Shown in pieces: positions 16,128-23,641 of a stretch of 31,058 nucleotides of DNA (the first letter of the stretch is position 1; each line of letters begins with the position of its first letter). Where the stretch lies: positions 1-31,058 of the forward strand of contig DCGU01000066.1 of the NCBI GenBank assembly GCA_002315325.1. The letters run 5' to 3'. The position numbers and the translations under genes are program-made. The notes under the pieces were generated by a model. It was not told where the DNA came from and made no database searches. It saw only the letters and a program-made list of their open reading frames with translations. This DNA comes from Clostridiales bacterium UBA1770. GTDB lineage: Bacteria; Bacillota; Clostridia; Oscillospirales; CAG-272.

Positions 16128-16888
16128 TTTACGTCATCGACGATGAAAAAGCCGTATTGGCACACACGGAGAAAATGATTAAGTCCTGCTTCCCGGATGA
16201 CGAGGTCGTCCCGTTCTTAAAGTCCCGCGAGATGCTGGCGGCTTTTACCGAACGCCCCGCCGATATCGTGTATTTGGACATTGAAATGCCGGGGCTTTCC
16301 GGCATCGAACTGGCCCGCACCCTGCACGACGTCAAGGAGAACGTCAATATCATCTTCGTCACGGGGTACGAGCAGTACGCCTACGAGGCCTTCAACGTGT
16401 ACGCCTCCGACTATATGAAAAAGCCCTGTTCCCCGGAAAAGATTATGGCATCCGTGAAAAAGCTCCGCTATCCCATTTCGACCGCCAAGGCGCTGTATAT
16501 CCGCACGTTCGGTAACTTCGACGTATTTTACAACGGCACGCCGTTGCATTTCCGCAGCGAGGTCGATAAGCAGCTGCTGGCCTATTTGGTGGACCGCGAG
16601 GGTGCGCTGGTCTCCCGAGCGGAGATGGCCGGCATCCTGTATGAGGACGACTACTCCCGCACCAAACAGGTGCAACTGACCCGCGCCGCCGCACGCCTGA
16701 CGGAAACGCTGAACGAAGCCGGTGTGAAGGACTTCTTCTTCTCGGACAACGGCAGTTATCACGTGGACGTGACGCAGTGCGACTGCGACCTGCTGGAATG
16801 GAAAAAGGGCAACCCGGACGTCAAGTTCGCGGGGGAGTATATGGAGCAGTATTCCTTTGGGGAGTTACGTAAGAGCGAATTCTCCTAA
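16121..16888 (+). CDS. Response regulator with SARP-like DNA-binding output domain
   Basis: Protein of 255 aa. The receiver domain (1-120) has D7, D8, phospho-acceptor D53 (YLDIEMPG), T81 and K101. The output domain from about 126 opens with YIRTFGNFDVFYNG, then HFRSEVDKQLLAYLVDREG and the helical part, and ends with GEYMEQYS. This resembles the winged-helix plus short helical segment found in SARP-type activators, a common output type in Clostridia. SARPs bind 11-bp-spaced direct repeats just before the -10 box. Such repeats precede four promoters in this window (21162, 25681, 27587, 30764), which makes this protein the best candidate to bind them. GAGGAG lies upstream of the ATG, inside the kinase gene. 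Confidence 0.9.
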   Translation: MLIYVIDDEKAVLAHTEKMIKSCFPDDEVVPFLKSREMLAAFTERPADIVYLDIEMPGLSGIELARTLHDVKENVNIIFVTGYEQYAYEAFNVYASDYMKKPCSPEKIMASVKKLRYPISTAKALYIRTFGNFDVFYNGTPLHFRSEVDKQLLAYLVDREGALVSRAEMAGILYEDDYSRTKQVQLTRAAARLTETLNEAGVKDFFFSDNGSYHVDVTQCDCDLLEWKKGNPDVKFAGEYMEQYSFGELRKSEFS

Positions 16889-17003
16889 TATTAGGAAATG
16901 TAAAAAACGGCCATACCGGAAAAGCAGAAAGACTTTTTGCTATATCTTTTGCAATGTTTTTTTACTGAATAAATTGTTAACTAAAATAAGAAATAACAGT
17001 AAA

Positions 17004-17080
17004 GAGAACGGCTTTTCCTATCGCCGAAAAACTCCATGGACGTACGTAGGTACGTCGGGCGTCGTTTTTCGGCGGCCGAT
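17004..17080 (-). repeat. GTAC-loop structured element, copy on the minus strand
   Basis: A perfect 11-bp stem, CGCCGAAAAAC (17022-17032) with GTTTTTCGGCG (17064-17074), encloses an inner GTAC/GTAC hairpin. On the minus strand the 3' tail reads GGCGATAGGAAAAGCCGTT, nearly the same as at 20790. See the copies at 20550, 20739 and 20893. Confidence 0.75.
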
Positions 17081-17140
17081 GGGTTCCCACGCATGCACGG
17101 AGTAAGTGCGTGGGGTTCTCGGCAATTCTGCCTCGTTTTT

Positions 17141-17263
17141 TCCTATTTCCATGGTGCTGAAAAAAGAACGACGTGTTCTGTTGCATAGAACACGTCTCAT
17201 CCCTTTTTCTGCGCAGCAGTAAATCATCACTCGTCTTTCCTATTCCCGTGGCACTGAAAAAAA
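17141..17263. repeat. Direct repeat pair flanking a perfect hairpin
   Basis: TTTCCTATTTCCATGG (near 17145) and TTTCCTATTCCCGTGG (near 17242), each followed by a short stretch and CTGAAAAAA, flank a perfect 10-bp stem-loop, GACGTGTTCT (17170-17179) with AGAACACGTC (17187-17196). Role unknown; no gene is visible between 16889 and 17615. Confidence 0.6.
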
Positions 17264-17310
17264 GGACGGCTGACTTTCGTATCTCCCAGCCTCCATCGGG
17301 GAGGGAGGGG

Positions 17311-17405
17311 CGCATAAAGAGCGGCCGTTTGCGGTGCTCACGTTTAGTGAGCAAGCGAATATGATAGCGCTTGCGCGTAACCATCGTAGTTGGTGGAAGG
17401 AGTTC
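17311..17405 (+). repeat. 95-base repeat, copy 2
   Basis: Nearly identical to 5339-5433 (about two differences). Both copies lie upstream of a DUF4143 ATPase gene, with the same orientation to that gene. That could be chance, or the repeat may have moved together with these genes. Confidence 0.85.
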
Positions 17406-17492
17406 TTTTGCCGATATAGTTAGCAAAAACGAAATGGTCATATGACGATAATAGGAGACTGTTTCAATCTTCGTTGTCACCGGGCAAACAGT

Positions 17493-17605
17493 GAACAAAA
17501 ATACCAAAACTCACAATTTTGTGAAATGGCCCCTTGTTTTTCTATCTATCATATGGTACAATTACATTGAACAAAAATACTAAAACTCACAATTTTGTGA
17601 AATGG
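17493..17605 (+). promoter_or_regulatory. Two 37-bp direct repeats bracketing the promoter of the second DUF4143 ATPase
   Basis: The unit starts GAACAAAAATAC and ends TCACAATTTTGTGAAATGG. It occurs at 17493-17529 and 17569-17605 with one difference. The inner TCACAA/TTGTGA is an inverted repeat. The first copy lies upstream of the -35, the second covers the transcript start and reaches the ribosome site. A bound protein could loop the DNA or block both transcription and translation. Confidence 0.85.
17534..17562 (+). promoter_or_regulatory. Promoter between the 37-bp repeats
   Basis: -35 TTGTTT (17534-17539), a 17-base spacer, and -10 TACAAT (17557-17562) extended by TGG. Transcription would begin at about 17569, the first base of the second repeat. 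Confidence 0.75.
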
Positions 17606-17615
17606 AGGCCGATTG

Positions 17616-18911
17616 GTGCGCATAGAGAGAAGCAAATATTTGCAGGAATTGATTGATCGAATGCACAATGGCATGGTTAAAGTGATTACCGGGATCCGGC
17701 GATGTGGGAAATCATACCTTTTGTTTTCGCTTTTTAATGATTATTTATTGGCAAACGGTGTTCAAAAAGACCATATCATTCAGTTGGAACTTGATCAAAC
17801 CGAAAACGTCAGGTTGAGAAATCCGTTTGAACTTGACCGATACGTGCGTTCCAAAATCAAGGACGATGGTGTGATGCACTACGTTTTCTTGGATGAGATT
17901 CAATTTGTGGAAAGCGTCAAAAACCCGTACTTGGACAATGGTGCACCAATCACGTTTTACGACGTGCTAAATGGTTTTTTGCACATCAACAACGCCGACG
18001 TTTACGTGACCGGTAGTAATTCCAAAATGCTTTCCACGGACGTTTTAACCGAATTCAGAGGCCGCGGCGATGAAATCAGAGTGCAGCCGCTCGTTTTCTC
18101 CGAATTTATGCAGGCTTATGAAGGTGATAAGTATGACGGCTGGTTGGATTACTATACGTACGGCGGTATGCCGGCCATCGTGGAACGAAAGACAGAAGAG
18201 CAAAAGGCAAATTACCTTTTAAACCTATTCCGAGAAACGTATATCAAAGACATTACAGAACGGAACAAAGTGGCTGATAAAGATGATCTGGAGGATCTGT
18301 TAAACGTGATATCCTCTTGCATCGGGGCGCTGACAAACCCGAATCGACTGTCGAATACGTTTAAAACGGAGAAAAACGCCAACTTATCCAAAAACACAAT
18401 CGAAAAATATATTGGGTATTTTGAAGACGCTTTTTTAATCAGTGAGGCAAAGCGTTTTGACGTCAAAGGCAGAAAATACATCAATACGCCGAAAAAGTAT
18501 TATTTTTCCGACGTTGGCCTTCGAAATGCTCTATTGTACTTCCGGCAGCAGGAAGAAAACCACATTATGGAGAACGTTATCTACAATGAGCTGATATACC
18601 GTGGATTTAACGTGGACGTAGGCATTGTGGAAATCAATGAAAAGCAAATTGACGGCACGTTCCGCCAAAAGCAATTGGAAGTTGATTTTGTTGCAAACAA
18701 AGGCAGCCAAAGGTATTACGTGCAGTCTGCGTTTGACATGCCGACGGAAGAAAAGGTTTACGTGGAAAATCGCCCCTATACGGCAATCGACGACTCATTC
18801 AAAAAAATAATCGTTGTGAAAGACCACGTGAAATTGAAACGCGACGATAGAGGTATTGTCACTATGAGCATTTATGATTTCCTATTGCAGGAAAATTCGT
18901 TGGAATTATAA
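17616..18911 (+). CDS. DUF4143-type AAA ATPase, second member
   Basis: Predicted ATPase of 431 aa. Walker A is GIRRCGKS (26-33), Walker B is VFLDEIQF with D93 and E94, and VTGSNSKMLS lies at the sensor position, followed by EFRGRGDEIRVQPLVFSEF, a signature of this family. The C-terminal region keeps QLEVDFVANKG but the following EVK is replaced (YYVQSA), so nuclease-like chemistry is unlikely here. I chose GTG 17616, which lies 7 bases after GGAGG; TTG 17613 is only 4 bases away. It is monocistronic with its own terminator. The biological role of the family is unsettled; the immediate neighbour is an AbiE pair. Confidence 0.87.
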   Translation: MRIERSKYLQELIDRMHNGMVKVITGIRRCGKSYLLFSLFNDYLLANGVQKDHIIQLELDQTENVRLRNPFELDRYVRSKIKDDGVMHYVFLDEIQFVESVKNPYLDNGAPITFYDVLNGFLHINNADVYVTGSNSKMLSTDVLTEFRGRGDEIRVQPLVFSEFMQAYEGDKYDGWLDYYTYGGMPAIVERKTEEQKANYLLNLFRETYIKDITERNKVADKDDLEDLLNVISSCIGALTNPNRLSNTFKTEKNANLSKNTIEKYIGYFEDAFLISEAKRFDVKGRKYINTPKKYYFSDVGLRNALLYFRQQEENHIMENVIYNELIYRGFNVDVGIVEINEKQIDGTFRQKQLEVDFVANKGSQRYYVQSAFDMPTEEKVYVENRPYTAIDDSFKKIIVVKDHVKLKRDDRGIVTMSIYDFLLQENSLEL

Positions 18912-18961
18912 TATTGGGTCAAACAATTTCATAAACGGATAAAAAGCAAACCGTAAATAAG

Positions 18962-18996
18962 TTCCGCGACAGAGATTATTCTGCCGCGGAATTTTT
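18962..18996 (+). terminator. Rho-independent terminator
   Basis: TTCCGCG and CAGA pair with TCTG and CGCGGAA around a short loop, followed by TTTTT. It ends the ATPase transcript. The minus-strand toxin gene also ends here, so it may act in both directions. Confidence 0.85.
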
Positions 18997-19001
18997 GCTT
19001 C

Positions 19002-19841
19002 CTATTCGTTCAGGAGTTTTGCGACCTCTTCCACTGTGTCCAGAACCTCGTGGAATCCGAGCTTGCCGATATATTTATTGTCGGCAACGTAATTATCCCA
19101 AAGCAGATACAACGCCGGCTCTTCACGGATGTCCTTTAGGATTTGAGCGTAATCCTGCATCTCTTGAAGCGAATTTCGTTTCGTCGCAGTATGGATCACT
19201 GCGGCTTTGAGGATTTCGAGACGTATCTCATCTTTTCTGCTGCAATATAAGGTATGCAGATCGTAAAAATCTCTGGCTCGGGTGGTTCCGATATTGCGGC
19301 GTATAATCGTCTCATATTTTTCCGCAAGAACGGTTTCCAGTGTATATGCCAGGACAGGAATTGTGTTCTCTGCGAAAAGCATTGGAAAATTGTACTGAAT
19401 TGCAGCAGGCGTGATGGAATCTCCGGTTGTGACGTCAATTTTCATCGGGCTGTTGATCTTTCCGAATTTCGCTTGGAGATGGACCCGAAAATTATTGTAG
19501 GCGTCATCATCGCGAATCGGTTCAATGCTGTTGTATTCAAAGAGAATACCATCCGCAACGTCAATCGTAATAATTTCTCTTATCACACTGACAATCTCAT
19601 TCTCTTCCATTTGGATCCCGCGAACGGTGGTATCCATGTCCATGGTGGTCCTTTCGGTAATGCCGATCATTGAGGATATAAGCAGACCGCCTTTCAGTAT
19701 AAAGTTCTCTTTGAACCGGGAAGCAGCAAGTCTTTCCAAAAAGCGTTCAAATAAAAACATTTGCAGCACTTCCTGTGCCCGCAAATTTTGTTTCTCCGCC
19801 ATACTGCGTATGGTTCCTTTTATTTGCTCCGGTGTCTTCAT
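19002..19841 (-). CDS. abiEii: AbiEii-type nucleotidyltransferase toxin
   Basis: Predicted toxin of a type IV toxin-antitoxin system that aborts phage infection, 279 aa. The nucleotidyltransferase mark is FILKGGLLISS (GG at 51-52) followed by ERTTMDMDTT with D68 and D70; KYETIIRRNIGTTRARDFYDL is the typical downstream block. The start ATG shares one base with the antitoxin stop (TGATG), and GGAGG lies 8 bases upstream, so translation is coupled. A GTG one codon earlier is also possible. AbiEii enzymes transfer nucleotides to targets such as tRNA. All catalytic residues that I can recognise are present. Confidence 0.92.
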   Translation of the reverse strand: MKTPEQIKGTIRSMAEKQNLRAQEVLQMFLFERFLERLAASRFKENFILKGGLLISSMIGITERTTMDMDTTVRGIQMEENEIVSVIREIITIDVADGILFEYNSIEPIRDDDAYNNFRVHLQAKFGKINSPMKIDVTTGDSITPAAIQYNFPMLFAENTIPVLAYTLETVLAEKYETIIRRNIGTTRARDFYDLHTLYCSRKDEIRLEILKAAVIHTATKRNSLQEMQDYAQILKDIREEPALYLLWDNYVADNKYIGKLGFHEVLDTVEEVAKLLNE

Positions 19842-20437
19842 CACAATACCTCCATATAGGTTCTGATTTGTTCTTCAATGCCGAATAATTTGCCGTATTT
19901 CAGCAATTTGGTGTTGTTCGGTTTTGTTTTGAAGTAAATCTTGATTGCCTGTGAATAGAGCTGCATATCGACGTTGTTTTTATCCCGGATCAAATCACAG
20001 ATGCAGCGTTCCTTGTCATATAATCGTACCGTTGCTCCCTGGGGGGAGATAGTTTCCGAGATCCCGATAGTATAAGTATCCGGCTGAACGTAATGGCAGC
20101 GCAAAGTTGGATTATCGCGTTTCAAGAGGCTGACGTTTGTTCCTCTCGGTACGGTGATATCATAGGCGTGCGGGGTGCGATCTGAAAGTCCCCATAAAAA
20201 TAAAGCCGTTCCGTAAGAAAATACAGCATATTTGCTTCGTGCTTGCAGCAACGCATATTCATCTGCCATATCGCTTGCCAAAATATATAATCCTTTACAC
20301 ACTTGCTCCAGTTTACCCGCTTTTGTATATTTTTGAAGCATCGGTCTGCTGATCCCGAGTTGTTCGACGTGTGCTGTTTTGATGAACCCGTTGTTTTTTT
20401 CTGCAATCGCCTGTATGCGTTCCCAAATCTGATTCAT
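19841..20437 (-). CDS. abiEi: AbiEi-type antitoxin and autorepressor
   Basis: Protein of 198 aa. An N-terminal winged-helix domain (NNGFIKTAHVEQLGISRPML, then KLEQVCKGLYIL) is followed by the antitoxin domain with FSYGTALFLWGLSDRTP and DKERCICDLIRDK. The family counters the partner toxin without stable complex formation and represses its own promoter. I start it at ATG 20437, which has AGGAGG at suitable spacing; the frame runs 14 codons further upstream through the operator. Inverted repeats flank the promoter, as expected for AbiEi binding. Confidence 0.92.
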   Translation of the reverse strand: MNQIWERIQAIAEKNNGFIKTAHVEQLGISRPMLQKYTKAGKLEQVCKGLYILASDMADEYALLQARSKYAVFSYGTALFLWGLSDRTPHAYDITVPRGTNVSLLKRDNPTLRCHYVQPDTYTIGISETISPQGATVRLYDKERCICDLIRDKNNVDMQLYSQAIKIYFKTKPNNTKLLKYGKLFGIEEQIRTYMEVL

Positions 20438-20460
20438 GAAGGCATACCTCCTGGAAAGTA

Positions 20461-20509
20461 GTTTACATTTACGCTTCACATTCTACCATATTAAAGAGCA
20501 AATGTAAAC
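20461..20509 (-). promoter_or_regulatory. AbiE promoter with inverted-repeat operator
   Basis: On the minus strand the -35 is TTTACA (20503-20508) and the -10 is TAGAAT (20480-20485) with a 17-base spacer and a TGG extension. A perfect 10-bp inverted repeat, GTTTACATTT (20461-20470) and AAATGTAAAC (20500-20509), brackets the promoter. One arm covers the -35, the other lies just past the transcript start. This fits AbiEi autoregulation. Confidence 0.88.
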
Positions 20510-20549
20510 ACTTTTCCAAGAAATTATGAAGGTGTCATCCATTAACCAT

Positions 20550-20695
20550 GCTTTTCCGGCCATGCCTTTTTTATCAAACCGATTGGCGCCGAGAAAAAAG
20601 AGTAGGAATCGTCGATTACAGTGTGCCCGCTGTACTCAGTACTGCAAGGGCTGTAATCGGCGATAGTTTTTGCATGGAAATCCGCAGGATTTCTT
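20550..20695 (+). repeat. GTAC-loop structured element, long copy 1
   Basis: About 146 bases. A conserved left part includes GATTGGCGCCGAGAAAAAAG and a conserved right part includes GATAGTTTTTGCATGGAAAT. Between them CGTCGATTACAG (20610-20621) pairs with CTGTAATCGGCG (20651-20662) around an inner GTAC-TCA-GTAC hairpin. The outer parts match the copy at 20893 almost exactly, but the stem does not. Confidence 0.8.
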
Positions 20696-20738
20696 ACTTT
20701 AGACTTTGTTAAGGAACTTGGAAAAAAAGAGGCAGAAG

Positions 20739-20810
20739 CGTCAAACCTCCCTCCCGGGAGCTGTACCGGGTACTGCGAGGGAGGGATTTGGCGGTAGGAA
20801 AAGCCGTTTC
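20739..20810 (+). repeat. GTAC-loop structured element, short copy
   Basis: CGTCAAACCTCCCTC (20739-20753) pairs with GAGGGAGGGATTTGGCG (20777-20793) around GCTGTACCGGGTACTGC. The tail GGTAGGAAAAGCCGTTTC resembles the minus-strand copy at 17004. Confidence 0.75.
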
Positions 20811-20892
20811 TCCTTGAATATTTCTTTAAACCGTCTTCATCATTTATTTGCACAAGAATTATTGAACCGAATAAACTCTATCACATAAATCT

Positions 20893-21041
20893 GCTTTTCC
20901 GGTCATGCCTTTTTTATCAAACCGATTGGCGCCGAGAAAAAAGAGTAGGAATCGTCGTTCTTCACCCCGATAGCTGTACACACGTACTGCGAGGGGGGAA
21001 AACGGCGATAGTTTTTGCATGGAAATCCAAAGGATTTCTTT
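20893..21041 (+). repeat. GTAC-loop structured element, long copy 2
   Basis: The borders are almost identical to 20550-20695, with the loop GCTGTACACACGTACTGCGA. The stem is different: CACCCC on the left against GGGGGG on the right, with flanking CGTCGTT and AACGGCG. A third partial copy of the left border occurs at 21131-21153. Confidence 0.8.
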
Positions 21042-21161
21042 CATTAGTCGCACATCGTTATTTCTTCGTAATAAGATTAAAAATAAGGTATAATCATTTC
21101 TGCACATCCCGAAATAAGTTCTGCAAAAACGGTCATGCCTTTTTTATCAAGCCAAAAAGAA

Positions 21162-21194
21162 GTTAACGTCAAGATAACGTGGGTGTTGTATACT
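21162..21194 (+). promoter_or_regulatory. 11-bp direct-repeat operator and promoter of the surface-protein operon
   Basis: GTTAACGTCAA (21162-21172) and GATAACGTGGG (21173-21183) are followed by 5 bases and -10 TATACT (21189-21194). Spacing equals that at 25681, 27587 and 30764. No ordinary -35 is present, as expected for an activator-dependent promoter. Confidence 0.75.
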
Positions 21195-21250
21195 ATGCTT
21201 GTTAAATGAAAAAAGACGTGAAAAACGCCTCGGGAGAACTGAACAAATCT

Positions 21251-21667
21251 ATGCTAATCTACGTTATGGACTGTGAATATGAGGTCATCAAGCAATTGGA
21301 GACCGCTATCAATGAATATCCGAAAAGCCGGGCACAATGTTTTACGACGCTGCAAAAGCTGATCGACGCGGTACGCGCCAGGGTGCCGGACGCTGTGATT
21401 TTGGACGGCGACGTGACAAGCTGCGCGGCGGCCGTCAATATTATACGCTCGATTAATCCGGGGATGAAAATCATCCTCACGTCAGCGGATGAGCAGAAAT
21501 CCATTGCGGTTTTTGAAATGAACTTGACCGGCTTTTTATTAAAGCCGCTCCGCCGTGAAAAAATAGAGGAACAGCTCCGCACGGTTAAACATCCGCTTTT
21601 GGCAAAGGTAATCCAAGCGATTGGGAAGGGAACAACAAATGAACGAACAACAACGAACGCCCGCTAA
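21251..21667 (+). CDS. Stand-alone degenerate receiver-domain protein
   Basis: Response-regulator-like protein of 138 aa with no output domain. It opens MLIYVMDCEY, closely like MLIYVIDDEK of the regulator at 16121. D7 is kept but the second acidic residue is C8, with E9 next. D52 (VILDGD), T77 and K98 stand at the expected phosphorylation-site positions. It may therefore bind a partner with altered phosphorylation. The first ATG in frame is 21206, only about 5 bases after the predicted transcript start and without a ribosome site. The ATG at 21251 has GGGAG 13 bases upstream, so the choice is uncertain. It overlaps the next gene by 29 bases. Confidence 0.72.
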   Translation: MLIYVMDCEYEVIKQLETAINEYPKSRAQCFTTLQKLIDAVRARVPDAVILDGDVTSCAAAVNIIRSINPGMKIILTSADEQKSIAVFEMNLTGFLLKPLRREKIEEQLRTVKHPLLAKVIQAIGKGTTNERTTTNAR

Positions 21668-21926
21668 CCGCGGTGATCTGTTTGAGGAGCTGCGTCAGTG
21701 CGTCGGCTGCGAATTCGTCAGCGATATGCGGTCCGGCGCCGAACGACGCGAGGCGCTGCGGGCAGCGGCCGAATTGAACGTCACGGACTATCCCCTGTCA
21801 CAATGGAAAGACCTGGCGCGGTATTTGCATCTGAAACGTGCGAAGTTTGACGATTATACGTCGGTGAGATTGTACTTTAATAAAAAGGTAACCCGACGAA
21901 TTTGTTTTTTGGTAGGTGCAGCATGA
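21639..21926 (+). CDS. 95-aa protein of unknown function
   Basis: Small charged, mostly helical protein of 95 aa, preceded by GGGAAGGG. I do not recognise the family. It has no signal peptide; two cysteines occur in CVGCEF (about residues 21-26), and the C-terminus ends in a short hydrophobic ICFLVGAA. It starts inside the receiver gene and its stop overlaps the next start (ATGA), so all three are translationally coupled and probably act together. Confidence 0.7.
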   Translation: MNEQQRTPANRGDLFEELRQCVGCEFVSDMRSGAERREALRAAAELNVTDYPLSQWKDLARYLHLKRAKFDDYTSVRLYFNKKVTRRICFLVGAA

Positions 21927-23530
21927 GCGATAAAAAATATCTAAATTTCGTATACGCAGAAAAAAGCGATTACGACAAAACGTTAAAGGTCAACGGCGAC
22001 ACGGTCGGCACGTATTCCGATGAAAAACTCGGCGAGCTGTATCCCGACCGCAATTATGCCGTCGTCGGTGAAACGTTTGAAAAGAAAAAACGCGATAAGA
22101 ATAAGGATATCGGCCGCATCGAGCTGGCGGACAAACGCCTGTACGTCGTTGAAAACGGCACGCACAACAAAATTTTCCGCAAGCAGGACCGTTTCGTGGC
22201 GTTACAGGACGGGGGCTTTATCGCCGTTTTACGGCTGCGCCTGCTGCCCATTATTCTTTTGGCCTGCCTGGCGCTCGGCGGTATCGTTGCCGGCATTTTG
22301 GCATTCTTGCCGCAGCGCCCGGATGTGGTCGACCCGAACGCACAGGACCCCAATATTCGCCCCGTGCAGGTGGACATGGTGACCATCGTCGGTACGGTCT
22401 ATAAGGGCGGCCAACCCCTGGAGGGCGCCGTTTTGTCGGTGCAAAAGGGCAATACCGAAGTGGCAAAAGCCACCACGGATGCGGCAGGCAACTATTTAAT
22501 CTCCGACGTTCGTAACGGCGATTACAACCTGGTTTGTTCGTACGGGGAATCGGTTCTCACCAAAATGGCCGCCGTGAACGGCACGTCCGTCACCGTGAAT
22601 TTCTATTTCCCGGCCAACGACCTGCACGATATCGGCGACATTATCAACGACCCCGTACGACAGGATTTGCCCGTTGTCGTTGAAACGGACGATGCCAGCG
22701 AAGTCAAGGCCATCGTCAAAATTGCCGACGACCAAACGCCCGCCGTCGCCGTATCGGGCCTGACCAAAGAGGCGCTTTTGCATATGATTGCCGGCAAAGA
22801 GGTGGATATCACCTTCATCGCGGCAAAATTGGTGCCGGAAGAAATTGAACTCGGCATCCGCAACGCCATCGAGGCAATCGCGGGGGAACTGCGGCTGACC
22901 TATTATGATTTTACCGTTAAAAAAGAAATCCTGAAGGACGGTAAGGTGGAAAGCAGTGAACTGCTGACCAAGACCAAAACCGTATTGGAAATTGCGGTGC
23001 CCTACGATTCGTCGCAGGACCTGGGCACCTACGTATTCCGCTACCACGACGGTGCCGCACGGTTTGAGGCGCTGTCGGCACGTCCCGACGCCGCCGACTA
23101 CCGCGACGGGACCTACTACGTCACGGCGGATACGGTCTATATCTATTCCGACTGTTTTTCGGTGTTTGCCATCGGGTCGGTTTCAACCGGCGTTGTGACC
23201 AAGGGCAGCGATACCATCACCTACAGCGATAAGGCCGTTGTCAACCGCAAAACGGGCGAGATTCAAATGCTGTACCGCCACGATGCGGACGCCACCAACG
23301 CCGCACGCGTGGAGCTTTACCTGGTCGGCACGAACGGCAATCTGCTCATCGCACAGTCGGGCAGAATTCCCGCCGGCAACGAGCTGACGAAGATGGTTCT
23401 GTCACAGGAATCAAATAGTATGCCGTCGATCGGTACCTATGCGGGGTTGATGCGCGTCATTTACCTGGATGCCGAGGGGCAGACGGCGACGAACGTGGAG
23501 ATTCCTTTAAGCGTTGCTATCACACAATAA
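21923..23530 (+). CDS. Single-pass membrane protein with a carboxypeptidase-regulatory-like domain
   Basis: Protein of 535 aa. The N-terminal ~104 residues are cytoplasmic and highly charged, including KKKRDKNKDIG (54-64). One membrane helix spans about 105-129 (LLPIILLACLALGGIVAG). The outside part opens with VDMVTIVGTVYKGGQPLEGA and TDAAGNYLISDVRNGDYNL, the usual carboxypeptidase regulatory-like beta-sandwich. It continues as a long beta-rich region without recognised catalysis. The start is ATG 21923, overlapping the previous stop. Its cytoplasmic domain could interact with the upstream receiver protein, so it may be a signal or anchoring protein for the secreted product encoded next; that is inference. 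Confidence 0.78.
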   Translation: MSDKKYLNFVYAEKSDYDKTLKVNGDTVGTYSDEKLGELYPDRNYAVVGETFEKKKRDKNKDIGRIELADKRLYVVENGTHNKIFRKQDRFVALQDGGFIAVLRLRLLPIILLACLALGGIVAGILAFLPQRPDVVDPNAQDPNIRPVQVDMVTIVGTVYKGGQPLEGAVLSVQKGNTEVAKATTDAAGNYLISDVRNGDYNLVCSYGESVLTKMAAVNGTSVTVNFYFPANDLHDIGDIINDPVRQDLPVVVETDDASEVKAIVKIADDQTPAVAVSGLTKEALLHMIAGKEVDITFIAAKLVPEEIELGIRNAIEAIAGELRLTYYDFTVKKEILKDGKVESSELLTKTKTVLEIAVPYDSSQDLGTYVFRYHDGAARFEALSARPDAADYRDGTYYVTADTVYIYSDCFSVFAIGSVSTGVVTKGSDTITYSDKAVVNRKTGEIQMLYRHDADATNAARVELYLVGTNGNLLIAQSGRIPAGNELTKMVLSQESNSMPSIGTYAGLMRVIYLDAEGQTATNVEIPLSVAITQ

Positions 23531-23641
23531 TGAGACGCTCGATAATGGCACAGATCGCAAAAAACAAATAGAAATATAAAGGTACAAAGCAATAACAAAT
23601 CTAAAAATCGGCACCACACCGGGGCCGGGAAGGGTATTCAT

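Noticed and set aside
16977..17507. Minus-strand open frame of 176 codons between the response regulator and the ATPase
   Set aside because: It crosses several hairpins and repeats and has no ribosome site or recognisable domain.
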